A DNA stretch of 64,000 nt from SG8-30 sp964406445 (GTDB taxonomy: Bacteria > Pseudomonadota > Gammaproteobacteria > Steroidobacterales > Steroidobacteraceae), in contig CAYORU010000009.1 of NCBI GenBank assembly GCA_964406445.1, forward strand, positions 1 to 64,000. Reading direction: 5' to 3'. This document shows positions 17,087 through 24,142 of the stretch, piece after piece; positions within the stretch are counted from its first letter, which is position 1; every line of letters begins with the position of its first letter. The position numbers and the translations under genes are program-made. A model generated the notes under the pieces. It was not told where the DNA came from and searched no databases. It saw only the letters and a program-made list of their open reading frames with translations.

Positions 17087-18202
17087 TCAAGCCCGGGGCG
17101 TCTGAGGTACGGCCGGCCGGAGCCGGAGCCAGGCCTTGTAGGTCAGGTGGCGGGCCAGCAGCGCGGGCGGCATCCGCAGCCAGTGCGCACGGACATAGAG
17201 CAGCAGCCTGGCGGCGGGCACCCGGACCGCCGGCTGGTCCGGATGATCCGGGAACAAGGCCAGCGGAACGAGGCGGTCGAGGACACCCAGCAGCGGCCGG
17301 GGCGGCGCGGCCGATCGCGATGCAGCGAGCACCTCCGAAGGGATGGGCGTGGCCAGCAGTCTGGCCGCGTAGCGCAATCCGAGGAACGCCGGCCGCGCGA
17401 GACCCATGGCCATGGCGCGCGGCCAGAATCGCTCCCAGAAGGCCGGCTCGGCTCCGGCGAAGTGCCGCAGGAGCAGGTCGACATCGACCAGCTCGCGAAG
17501 CGCGTCGTCCATCTCGCCGCCGTGCAGCAGGTGGGTCATCGCGTGCAGCACGAGGTCCACGGGGTCAGGCAGATGGTAGGGCGTGCCCGCCAGCGGGCGG
17601 GCCGAGGCGAGTAGCAGCCGGGCGTCTGTCCTCAGCCGCGCCGTGCGCATCACGAGGTCGTGGTGCAGATCCACCTCGACCTCGCGATCCGCGTGCACCA
17701 TCGGCGGCAGCTCGTGCGTCCACCGGCGGTAGTACTGGTCGTCGTAGGGGGTCAGGGGCTTGGATGCCCAACCGTCGCGGCAAAGACGCGACTCGGCTGC
17801 GTCCAGTCGGTCCTCGGCGACGAGGATGTCAACGTCCGCGAACAGCCGGCCCGGGCAGTTCGGCAGGTTGCCGAGCAGATAGGCGCAGCCCTTGAGCAGC
17901 ACCACGGTGCCGACGGAGGGATCCGAGAGTGTCGCGGCCAGACACTCGAGCTCCCAGCGCGCCAGGCGCTCGCGTGCGCGCACCATCACCAGGGCGCTGG
18001 TGAACTGATCCCGGGCGGGCTGCGGGAGTCGTTCCAGCTGCCCGGACTCGCTCAACTTCCAGCCCACGCGGCCCAGCAGGCGCGCGCGCCGGAGCAGCCG
18101 CAGCACGAGATCGAGGTCGGCTGCCGGCCAGCCTGGCAGCTGCAGCGGGTCCTCGAGCGCCGCTCGCAGCAGCGACTGCGCCACGCCGGTCGGGTCGCGC
18201 AT
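17087..18202 (-). CDS. Nucleotidyltransferase family protein of the HPr-rel-A system
   Basis: A 371-residue nucleotidyltransferase of the NTP_transf_5 type. The core VLLKGCAYLLGNL and RLFADVDILVAEDRL contain the D-x-D metal motif. EVEVDLHHDL gives the third acidic position. The C-terminal half is helical and Arg/Leu-rich. Such proteins accompany HprK-related kinase A and a PqqD-like peptide; related nucleotidyltransferases also occur in lasso-peptide clusters with HPr-type kinases. The substrate is unknown. Its ATG overlaps the stop of the kinase gene (TAATG), so the two are coupled. It ends about 100 bases before the XrtA operon. Confidence 0.85.
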   Translation of the reverse strand: MRDPTGVAQSLLRAALEDPLQLPGWPAADLDLVLRLLRRARLLGRVGWKLSESGQLERLPQPARDQFTSALVMVRARERLARWELECLAATLSDPSVGTVVLLKGCAYLLGNLPNCPGRLFADVDILVAEDRLDAAESRLCRDGWASKPLTPYDDQYYRRWTHELPPMVHADREVEVDLHHDLVMRTARLRTDARLLLASARPLAGTPYHLPDPVDLVLHAMTHLLHGGEMDDALRELVDVDLLLRHFAGAEPAFWERFWPRAMAMGLARPAFLGLRYAARLLATPIPSEVLAASRSAAPPRPLLGVLDRLVPLALFPDHPDQPAVRVPAARLLLYVRAHWLRMPPALLARHLTYKAWLRLRPAVPQTPRA

Positions 18203-19128
18203 TACCGGGCCTTCCCGTCCACGAGGTCGGCGAGGACGCGCACGGCCTCGCCGAGACTCGAATACCGCAGGCTGAAGCAACGCGCGCCCCGCACCAGCTG
18301 GCCGACGCTCTCGAACGCGGACTCGCCCAGCATTTCGTAGTTGAACGCATTGCTCGCGAGCGCGAGGAACGCGTCCGTCGGCGAGACCGGTTCGAGGGCG
18401 AGCGGCGCGTCGCGCACCCAGCGCGGAAACACGACGAAGCGGACCGGAGCCGACTCGTGCATCCGCGCGACGCTGTCGTCGGGCACCCGAACGTGGGCCA
18501 GCGTGCCCTTGCGGGTGCCGGGCACCGATGGGCCGAGCCACGCCTCTGGCGCGAAGCCCCGGATGACGTCGATCGACTCGTTCTTCAAGGGCATCGGACG
18601 CGGCACGGGCAGCAACTCGGCCGAGCCGCGTCGCATGAGCCCGAACTCGTCCGACAGCAACCGGAAGCCTCGATGGGCCAGGGCAGCACACAGGGTGGTC
18701 TTGCCGCGACCCGGCTGAGCGGGCAGCAGGACCCCTGCCCCGGCCCTCTCCAGCGCCCCCGCGTGGAACATCAGGAAGCAGTGGTAGCGCAGCGCCACGA
18801 CGAGATTCAGGCCCCACTCCAGCACGGGGAGCGCCTGGCCTGCCGGCATGTCCTCGTGTGGGGCGCGCCCGTCGACCTCGAAGCGGACGACCTGCCTGGG
18901 ACGCGGGAACCAGCGCAGGACGTGCCGCACCTGCACGTGCGCGTGGAAAACGCCGGAGTCGGCCAGCAGCGGGTAGCGAGAATACAGCGAGTGCAGGGTC
19001 CCCGCGGCGTCCCGGCAGGTCGTCCGCAGCTTGAATGCAAACGGCCCGACCTGCAGCCCGACGCCGCCGCCCCCGAGGCGCGCGGCAAAGGCTTCCGGCG
19101 GCAGTCCACCGACGCAAGGCGCGCTCAC
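18202..19128 (-). CDS. HprK-related kinase A
   Basis: A 308-residue protein with the HPr kinase/phosphorylase fold. The Walker A loop LLPAQPGRGKTTLCAAL lies at about 135-150 and is preceded by FHAGALE. The kinase core LSDEFGLM and the segment PMPLKNESIDVI follow. This matches HprK-related kinase A, which does not phosphorylate HPr and whose target is unknown. The open frame continues upstream, but GTG 19128 overlaps the PqqD-like gene's stop as GTGA, which fixes the start. It is the central gene of a four-gene operon with the Tat protein, the PqqD-like protein and the nucleotidyltransferase. Confidence 0.87.
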   Translation of the reverse strand: MSAPCVGGLPPEAFAARLGGGGVGLQVGPFAFKLRTTCRDAAGTLHSLYSRYPLLADSGVFHAHVQVRHVLRWFPRPRQVVRFEVDGRAPHEDMPAGQALPVLEWGLNLVVALRYHCFLMFHAGALERAGAGVLLPAQPGRGKTTLCAALAHRGFRLLSDEFGLMRRGSAELLPVPRPMPLKNESIDVIRGFAPEAWLGPSVPGTRKGTLAHVRVPDDSVARMHESAPVRFVVFPRWVRDAPLALEPVSPTDAFLALASNAFNYEMLGESAFESVGQLVRGARCFSLRYSSLGEAVRVLADLVDGKAR

Positions 19129-19430
19129 GGCGCGTACCGGGTGACCAGCCCGAGCTCCGAGAGACGCTGCAGCAGCCCGGCCACGGTCTCGACGTACGCG
19201 TCGTCGACCTCGCCGTCCGCGAGCCGCATGGCCGCCGAGCGCGCCGAGCGCGGTTGCGCGAGCACTTCGCCGATCAGCTGCGCCGAGGCGGCGTTCAGGA
19301 AGTGCGTCTTGCCTGACGGCCGATGGTAGACGACCGCGTCTTCGCCGAAACGCAGCCACGCGAGTTGGGCCGCGGGCGCGGCCAACCATCGCGGATCGGC
19401 AGCCGGGGCAGGGTCGGCTTCGTGGGACAC
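19125..19430 (-). CDS. HPr-rel-A system PqqD family peptide chaperone
   Basis: A 101-residue protein with the PqqD/RiPP recognition-element signature: VVYHRPSGKTHFLNAASAQL, a three-strand winged-helix start, followed by a helical half ending LQRLSELGLVTRY. PqqD proteins bind leader peptides and present them to modifying enzymes. In HPr-rel-A loci this protein is always next to the kinase, so it probably delivers the kinase's peptide or protein substrate. Its stop overlaps the kinase start. 64 bases separate it from the Tat-signal gene upstream. Confidence 0.85.
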   Translation of the reverse strand: MSHEADPAPAADPRWLAAPAAQLAWLRFGEDAVVYHRPSGKTHFLNAASAQLIGEVLAQPRSARSAAMRLADGEVDDAYVETVAGLLQRLSELGLVTRYAP

Positions 19431-19494
19431 GCGAGTGCCTCGGGCGGGGCCTTGTAGGGGGCTGCCCGAATGCTATCGAAAGACGAAGGGCGGA

Positions 19495-20007
19495 TCAGAC
19501 GTCCGTGTACCGGATCGAGCCGCTGAACGACGCCAGCGCGGTCGCGGACACGAGCACGCCCCGCTTGACCTGCACGTTTCCCGACGTGTGGCCGCTGTTG
19601 CGGTAGAAGGTCCCACCCTCGCGGCACATCGTGGCCTGGCTCACGCCATCGCCCGGCTTGAGCACACCGGAGTTCCCCGCGGCCTTCAGCCGCTGGTACC
19701 GGACGTCGCTTCGAATCGTCGTGACGTGCGCCATCGGCGGATCGCCGAGGTCGTAGACGTTCGGATTGCTCGTCTGGTAGACGGTCTCGGTGTCGAGGCA
19801 GCGGTACTGGCCGCCCTCCGGCCCCGCCTCCGGGCCGACTCCGACGAGGTTGCTGGAGCGAGCGAGCGCCGCCCCGCTGTTCAAGGTCAGCACGGTCGGC
19901 ACCGCGACCATCGCGCCCCGCAGCAAAGCCCGCCGCGACGACGAAGGCGGCGCCTCCGCTCGTGCCTCGCCTCTCGGTCCCTCGTGGCGTTCGTCAGGAG
20001 TCGTCAT
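19495..20007 (-). CDS. Tat-signal secreted protein heading the HPr-rel-A operon; function unknown
   Basis: A 170-residue protein. A twin-Arg pair in SSSRRALLRG (residues 25-26) precedes a hydrophobic stretch and the apparent cleavage site GAALA, so it is probably exported folded by Tat. The mature part is about 120 residues, rich in Gly, Ser and Thr, with two Cys (YRCLD and TMCREGG) and no domain that I recognise. The ATG at 20007 has GAGG 8 bases upstream; a TTG six bases earlier is less likely. It is the first gene after a strong sigma-54-type promoter and is co-directional with the PqqD-like protein, kinase and nucleotidyltransferase. It is therefore the best candidate for their substrate. 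Confidence 0.75.
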   Translation of the reverse strand: MTTPDERHEGPRGEARAEAPPSSSRRALLRGAMVAVPTVLTLNSGAALARSSNLVGVGPEAGPEGGQYRCLDTETVYQTSNPNVYDLGDPPMAHVTTIRSDVRYQRLKAAGNSGVLKPGDGVSQATMCREGGTFYRNSGHTSGNVQVKRGVLVSATALASFSGSIRYTDV

Positions 20008-20073
20008 CACCAAGACCTCGTCCTTTTCCCTGCCTGTTGGCCAGTCAGATCAATCCACTGGCCTGTAAGTTCA

Positions 20074-20090
20074 TGCAAGAGTCTTGCCCG
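20074..20090 (-). promoter_or_regulatory. Candidate sigma-54 promoter of the HPr-rel-A operon
   Basis: On the minus strand the sequence CGGGCAAGACTCTTGCA has GG and GC dinucleotides exactly 10 bases apart. It matches 12 of the 14 defined positions of the YTGGCACGRNNNTTGCW consensus. The predicted transcript start near 20063 leaves a leader of about 55 bases before the ATG at 20007. PrsR, encoded in this window, is an activator of the sigma-54 class. Confidence 0.65.
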
Positions 20091-20150
20091 GTCGACTATT
20101 CCTTGAATTTCAGCCCTGTACGACGGTTTCATGGGTCTCGAACGACATGA

Positions 20151-20158
20151 CTGTAAAG
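20151..20158 (+). promoter_or_regulatory. Candidate PrsR upstream site CTGTAAAG
   Basis: The octamer begins 63 bases upstream of the -24 GG of the sigma-54 promoter at 20074-20090. The PEP-CTERM gene has CTGTACAG 64 bases upstream of its own -24 GG. The 7 of 8 identity at the same helical position suggests an activator site, but two examples are thin evidence. A second CTGTAC half-site lies at 20116-20121. Confidence 0.4.
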
Positions 20159-20184
20159 CAAGCCGACAAAGCGTCCGCCTGGCA

Positions 20185-21264
20185 TCAGGCCTCGCCGGCC
20201 TGCAGCGGCTTGCCGAAGCGCCTCAACTCCTGGTCGAGCCTCACCGGCCGGCCGTTCTGCCGCAGCGACTCCTGGGCCGCCTCGAGGATCTGGACCACCC
20301 GCAGGCCGTCGTACCCGTCGCTCACCGGCGTGCGCCGTTCGCGAATGCACTCGAGGAAGTGCAGGCACTCCAGTCGCAGCGGCTCGCTCATCTTGATGTA
20401 GGGCATCGTGATGTCGCCGAAGCGCAGGCTGACGTACTCCGCGAACGAGCCGTAGTCCTGGGTCACCTGAGCGCCCTTGTCGTAGATCTTGAGCTTCTCG
20501 GTCGGCTCGAGGTCGTCGAACACCGCCATCTTCCGATTGCCCACGAAAGTCAGGCGCCGGATCTTGTGCGGATCGAGCCAGCTGACGTGAATGTGGGCGA
20601 GCATCTCGTCGCCGAAGTTGAGCGTGAGGAACACGACATCCTCGATCCCTTTCTGCAGGTAGCACTGGCCGCGCGCCGAGACGTCGGTCGGCTCGCGCCC
20701 GAGCACGTACAGGATCGAGGAGATGTCGTGCGGCGCGAAGTTCCACATGGCGTTCTCGTCGCCGCGGACCGTGCCGAGGTTGAGACGCTGCGCGTAGACG
20801 TAGTGCAGCTTGCCCAGTTCGTCCGACGCCACCATGTCCTTCAGGCGATTGACGACGGGGTGGTATTCGAGCAGGTGACCGACCATCAGGAGCCGGCCGC
20901 GGGCTTCCGCGATGCGGATCAGCTCGCGCGCGTCCGCGCTGCTCAACACCAGCGGCTTCTCGACGAAGACATCCTTGCCGGCCTCGAGCGCCTGCCGCGC
21001 GAGCGAAAAGTGCATGGGGCCCGTCGTCGCGATGACGACGCCGAGCACCTCCGGATCCTTCAGCACGACGTCGAAATCGGCCACTGGCGTCACGCCCGGG
21101 AATCTCGCGGCGAACTCGCGGCGCCGCTTTTCGTCGAGATCGCAGACGTACTTGAGGAAGGCCTGCGGGATCTCCGCGAAGTTCCGCGCGAGGTTCTTGC
21201 CCCAGCCCCCGACCCCGACCACGGCAATCCCCACGGGGTCGCGCTGTGCGGCGCTAGCGTTCAT
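20185..21264 (-). CDS. Gfo/Idh/MocA family UDP-sugar 3-dehydrogenase (WbpB/GnnA-like)
   Basis: A 359-residue NAD-dependent sugar dehydrogenase. The Rossmann start VVGVGGWGKNLARNF is followed by the family hallmark VFVEKPL and the substrate-side motif GHLLEYHPVVNRLK. FAPHDISSILY and HIHVSWLDPHKIRRL are characteristic of members that oxidise C3 of a UDP-HexNAc before transamination. With the DegT aminotransferases and the acetyltransferase at 29.9 kb it would make a 2,3-diamino sugar. Whether the substrate is UDP-GlcNAc (GnnA route) or UDP-GlcNAcA (WbpB route) cannot be told. ATG 21264 is chosen because GGGAG lies 6 bases upstream. It stands apart from the other pathway genes. Confidence 0.85.
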   Translation of the reverse strand: MNASAAQRDPVGIAVVGVGGWGKNLARNFAEIPQAFLKYVCDLDEKRRREFAARFPGVTPVADFDVVLKDPEVLGVVIATTGPMHFSLARQALEAGKDVFVEKPLVLSSADARELIRIAEARGRLLMVGHLLEYHPVVNRLKDMVASDELGKLHYVYAQRLNLGTVRGDENAMWNFAPHDISSILYVLGREPTDVSARGQCYLQKGIEDVVFLTLNFGDEMLAHIHVSWLDPHKIRRLTFVGNRKMAVFDDLEPTEKLKIYDKGAQVTQDYGSFAEYVSLRFGDITMPYIKMSEPLRLECLHFLECIRERRTPVSDGYDGLRVVQILEAAQESLRQNGRPVRLDQELRRFGKPLQAGEA

Positions 21265-21460
21265 CCCTGGCTCCCTGTCGACGATCTTCCGGACCTGGCG
21301 GCCGCCATCGCAGCGCGCCCCTGGACGCCGATTGTAGTCCGGCACGCCGTCCCTGGATCCAGCCCTGAGCCGTTTCGTGGATTACGTCGCATCGGCCGGA
21401 CATTGACGGGCCGACTGTCGCGAGGCACTGTCTCGGGCGTGAGCCCGCGAGGGGGACGCC

Positions 21461-21724
21461 ATGGCGACGCTGCAGGAACAATTCGAGACCGCGGCCGAGG
21501 AGTCGAAGCGACTCAAGGAACGCCCCGACGACGAAACGATGCTCGAGCTCTACGCCTACTTCAAGCAGGCGACCGAGGGCGACGCGCAGGGCCAGCGCCC
21601 GGGCGCCTTCGATTTCGTGGCCCGCGCCAAGTACGACGCGTGGAAGGACAGGGAAGGCATGAGCCGAGAGGTCGCGATGAAGGCGTACGTCAAGCTCGTC
21701 AAGCACTTGAAGGGCAAAGGCTGA
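21461..21724 (+). CDS. Acyl-CoA-binding protein
   Basis: An 87-residue four-helix acyl-CoA-binding protein of typical length. The conserved ligand residues are present: LYAYFKQATEGD (Tyr and Lys contacting the CoA phosphate) and FDFVARAKYDAWKD, followed by GMSREVAMKAYV. It binds medium- to long-chain acyl-CoA in the cytosol. A very strong ribosome site, GAGGGGG, lies 5 bases before the ATG. It is the first plus-strand gene after the divergent dehydrogenase. It is followed by a VanZ-like gene after 34 bases, with no evident functional link. Confidence 0.95.
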   Translation: MATLQEQFETAAEESKRLKERPDDETMLELYAYFKQATEGDAQGQRPGAFDFVARAKYDAWKDREGMSREVAMKAYVKLVKHLKGKG

Positions 21725-21758
21725 ACCCTCGCCTCCGGGCCCGCCAGAATCGACGGTT

Positions 21759-22727
21759 GTGTCCGGACTGCGGGCCGGTGAGTGGGCCTTCGGGCTGCTG
21801 GCGCTCGGCCTGGTCGGGCTGGTGCTCTCGGTCGCATTCCCGGCGCGCCCGCACTATTTCGGTCTCCTGAACGACGCCGGGCACGCGCCGGTCTTCGGCG
21901 CGCTGTCCTGGGCCGTCCTGCGCATTCTGGACGCCCGCCTTCGCTCGGCGCGGCTGTCCACGAGGCTCTGGTCGGCATTCGCGGTGACGGTCGCAGCCGG
22001 CGCCGCGGTCGAGGTGGCGCAGTCGTTCATGGACCGGGAGTCCTCGTGGACCGATCTCGCCATGGACGCCGCCGGCGCTGGCGTGGTGCTCTGCGTCACG
22101 GCCATGTGGCGCCGCCGGCCGTCCGTGCGGGGCCACCGGAGGCCCCGCACCGTCCTGCTGATGGGGACGGTCGCACTCTGCGCCGCCGTGATCGCCGCGC
22201 CGCTGGCGCTCGGCGCGGCCGCCTACGCACGCCGCCAGGCATGGTTCCCGGTGATCGCCTCGTTCGAGAAGCCTGCCGATCTGTACTTCGTCGCGCCCAT
22301 CAACGCGCACCTCGAGAGGATCGCGCTGCCGCCTGCGTTTTCCAGCATCCCCGGCGAGCCCGCGCTGAAGGTGTCCCTGGCCGACACCTCCTGGCCCGGC
22401 GTGCAGTTCTGGGAGCCGGAGCCAGACTGGCGGCAGTTCCGCGTATTGCGGCTCGACGTCGTCAACCCCGGTGACCGGCCACTGAAGCTCGGCCTGAGAA
22501 TCGAGGACGACGTCCACGACCAGACCTACGAGGACCGCTTCAACCTGGCGGTGGAAATCGAGGCCTCCAGCCGGCACGTGCTGACCGTTCCGCTATCGAG
22601 CGTCGAGACGGCTCCTCGCGACCGCGAGCTGGATCTCGGCCGGGTCGCGCGCATGGCCGTGTTCGAAGGGAGCGGGTCAGCGACGCCGGGCCAGGCCTTC
22701 TACGTGAGTCGAATCTGGCTCGAGTGA
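21759..22727 (+). CDS. VanZ-like membrane protein with a C-terminal beta-sandwich domain
   Basis: A 322-residue protein starting with GTG. The N-terminal half carries the VanZ pattern: NDAGHAPVFGALSW, then VEVAQSFMDRESSWTDL with the conserved Glu, Gln and Asp, across about four membrane helices, and a fifth helix near 135-155. The remaining 160 residues form a soluble, probably periplasmic domain (FEKPADLYF through FYVSRIWLE). Its strand pattern resembles galactose-binding or CBM-type sandwiches. VanZ proteins are often found in PEP-CTERM and exopolysaccharide genomes. The polymer-binding role is inferred. No clear ribosome site precedes the GTG, so the start is uncertain by a few codons. Confidence 0.7.
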   Translation: MSGLRAGEWAFGLLALGLVGLVLSVAFPARPHYFGLLNDAGHAPVFGALSWAVLRILDARLRSARLSTRLWSAFAVTVAAGAAVEVAQSFMDRESSWTDLAMDAAGAGVVLCVTAMWRRRPSVRGHRRPRTVLLMGTVALCAAVIAAPLALGAAAYARRQAWFPVIASFEKPADLYFVAPINAHLERIALPPAFSSIPGEPALKVSLADTSWPGVQFWEPEPDWRQFRVLRLDVVNPGDRPLKLGLRIEDDVHDQTYEDRFNLAVEIEASSRHVLTVPLSSVETAPRDRELDLGRVARMAVFEGSGSATPGQAFYVSRIWLE

Positions 22728-22778
22728 CCGGTTGCCACGGGCTGAATCAATACGGCGGCAGACCCGTCGAAGGACGGA

Positions 22779-22967
22779 CTATCGGCGACGGGACATGATC
22801 GCCACCGCGATCAGGCCCAGGCCCAGCATGGCGAGCATCGCGGGTTCCGGAACCACGAGCAGCGGCCGCGGGTCCGCCACCGCGGCATCGGCTGCCCCGC
22901 AGCCGAGGACGGCGAGCACGGTCGCAGCTGTTTGGCGACCGAGATCGCGCCTGGTGGGAAGAATCAT
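22779..22967 (-). CDS. Very small PEP-CTERM sorting-signal protein (62 residues)
   Basis: The protein consists of a signal peptide (RRDLGRQTAATVLAVLG, cleavage near AADAA), a mature stretch of roughly ten residues, and a PEP-CTERM domain: VPEPAMLAMLGLG with a hydrophobic helix and the terminal Arg cluster SRRR. The tripartite tail is what XrtA recognises. Almost no mature protein would be left after processing. No clear ribosome site is seen before ATG 22967, so either the start is wrong or translation is weak. It may be a remnant of a longer PEP-CTERM gene. It lies downstream of two terminator-like hairpins of the larger PEP-CTERM gene. Confidence 0.6.
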   Translation of the reverse strand: MILPTRRDLGRQTAATVLAVLGCGAADAAVADPRPLLVVPEPAMLAMLGLGLIAVAIMSRRR

Positions 22968-23061
22968 GGGGTTGGCAAAACTGCTGCTTACCAGCTCGCA
23001 ATGAGCTTGAGGCCAGTACGGGGCATGACATGAGACCTTGTTGTTATTGAGTCAGAGACTT

Positions 23062-23087
23062 GGAAAAAGTCCGCAGAAAATTCTGCG
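23062..23087 (-). terminator. Second terminator-like hairpin after the PEP-CTERM gene
   Basis: CGCAGAA and TTCTGCG (7 bp, 2-base loop) at 23072-23087 are followed on the minus strand by a T-rich run (ACTTTTTCC). It would act as a back-up to the hairpin at 23151-23190 and insulate the small PEP-CTERM gene. Confidence 0.5.
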
Positions 23088-23150
23088 TCTTCAAGAGCAT
23101 CTCGACTGACAGCGCTGCCGAACCAACGAGCCCCGATTCGACGGCCCCAA

Positions 23151-23190
23151 GAAAAAGGCAAGGCGCCGAAACAGCGCCGTGCCTCGCCTT
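23151..23190 (-). terminator. Rho-independent terminator of the PEP-CTERM gene
   Basis: On the minus strand an AAGGCGAGGC arm pairs with its near-perfect complement AAGGCAAGGC on the other side, with further G-C pairs inside. The stem is followed at once by GCCTTTTTC. It sits about 27 bases after the stop codon at 23217. Confidence 0.75.
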
Positions 23191-23216
23191 ACACAGAATC
23201 CGTCTCGCGCGCCTTG

Positions 23217-23870
23217 CTACTTGCGGAGCCGCCGCGCGAAGCCGACGCCCAGGAGCCCGAGCCCGACCAGGGCCAGCGTGCCCGGCTCGGAGACCGCGCG
23301 AGGCCGGAACACGGCCCGGATCAGCATGTCGTCGTGGTTGTCGTCCGGACCTGCGCCCGAGTCGTCCCACAGGATCCACGCCACCGTCTCGGTCACGTTG
23401 AGCGCGATCGACTGGAACGAGTTGATGCCGCGCGCGTCGTTCTGGGCGTTGGTCAGGCAGCCGACGAGGCTGTTCCTGCCGTTGTAGGCGCAGAAACCGA
23501 AGCCGAGGACCGAGCCAGCCGCGACATCCATGGAGCCGATCGATATCGGGCTGCCGAAGTAATTCTGGAAGGTCGGCGTGAATCCGGTGTTGTAGCTGAG
23601 CGCTCCACCGTTGGCGGAGAAGACGTTGCGGTAGCCCGCCTCCTTGCCGACGTAATAGAAGTCCACGGTGCCGTGGGCGCTGACTGCGAGCGACGACCCA
23701 AGGGTGTAGGTCGTGACGCCCTGGGCGGCCAGCTGGGAGCCAAAGTTGTTGCTCGCCACCACGCCGATGCTGGACTCCGTAGGCGACACGTTGTCCACGG
23801 TGATGAAACTCGCGCTCGCGCCGGAAGCTGCCAAACACAGCCCTGCCGCGACCATTGCTCTACCAATCAT
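23217..23870 (-). CDS. PEP-CTERM sorting domain-containing secreted protein
   Basis: A 217-residue exported protein. A signal peptide (MIGRAMVAAGLCLAASGASA) leads into a mature region rich in Ser, Gly, Asn and Asp (about 170 residues, predicted beta-rich, with two Cys). The C-terminus is a textbook PEP-CTERM domain: SEPGTLALVGLG, a hydrophobic helix, and RRLRK. XrtA should cleave it and the product probably associates with the exopolysaccharide. ATG 23870 is preferred to the upstream ATG 23984 because it gives a proper signal peptide and leaves room for the sigma-54 promoter at 23943-23959. The function of the mature domain is not recognised. Confidence 0.88.
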   Translation of the reverse strand: MIGRAMVAAGLCLAASGASASFITVDNVSPTESSIGVVASNNFGSQLAAQGVTTYTLGSSLAVSAHGTVDFYYVGKEAGYRNVFSANGGALSYNTGFTPTFQNYFGSPISIGSMDVAAGSVLGFGFCAYNGRNSLVGCLTNAQNDARGINSFQSIALNVTETVAWILWDDSGAGPDDNHDDMLIRAVFRPRAVSEPGTLALVGLGLLGVGFARRLRK

Positions 23871-23942
23871 TGCTGCCTGCCTTCGGGACCACTGCGGCCC
23901 GCTCTGACCTTTCCGACCGATCAACTCGGCTTGCTGCTGAAT

Positions 23943-23959
23943 ATGCATTCCGCATGCCA
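23943..23959 (-). promoter_or_regulatory. Candidate sigma-54 promoter of the PEP-CTERM gene
   Basis: The minus strand reads TGGCATGCGGAATGCAT, with GG and GC 10 bases apart and TGGCA and TGCA matching the consensus blocks. A transcript start near 23933 gives a leader of about 60 bases before ATG 23870. Directly upstream is an A/T-rich tract (23961-23985) that could be an IHF-type bend. Confidence 0.6.
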
Positions 23960-24021
23960 TCTCATTTTTAATTATATTTTTCAAAAGGATAGGAAAACAC
24001 CCCTCGGCAGCGGCTCAAGTT

Positions 24022-24029
24022 CTGTACAG
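24022..24029 (+). promoter_or_regulatory. Candidate PrsR upstream site CTGTACAG
   Basis: A perfect palindrome, TCTGTACAGA, at 24021-24030 lies about 90 bases upstream of the predicted transcript start of the PEP-CTERM gene. That is the usual place for an enhancer-binding protein. The corresponding octamer before the HPr-rel-A operon is CTGTAAAG. Confidence 0.45.
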
Positions 24030-24142
24030 ATTATCGACACTAGCCATCTTCGCCGGCCGGCCAACCAAGCGGCCGGAACAGAGAAATCGTGTCGAAGCTC
24101 TACCAAGGAGAAACCGTGTGCCGGGTACAGACCGTGCAGCGA

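Noticed and set aside
17062..17090. Sigma-70 promoter for the XrtA operon (TTGACA at 17085-17090)
   Set aside because: The base run 17 positions later is CCGCAC, not a -10 box; part of the hexamer is also inside the stop region of the nucleotidyltransferase gene.
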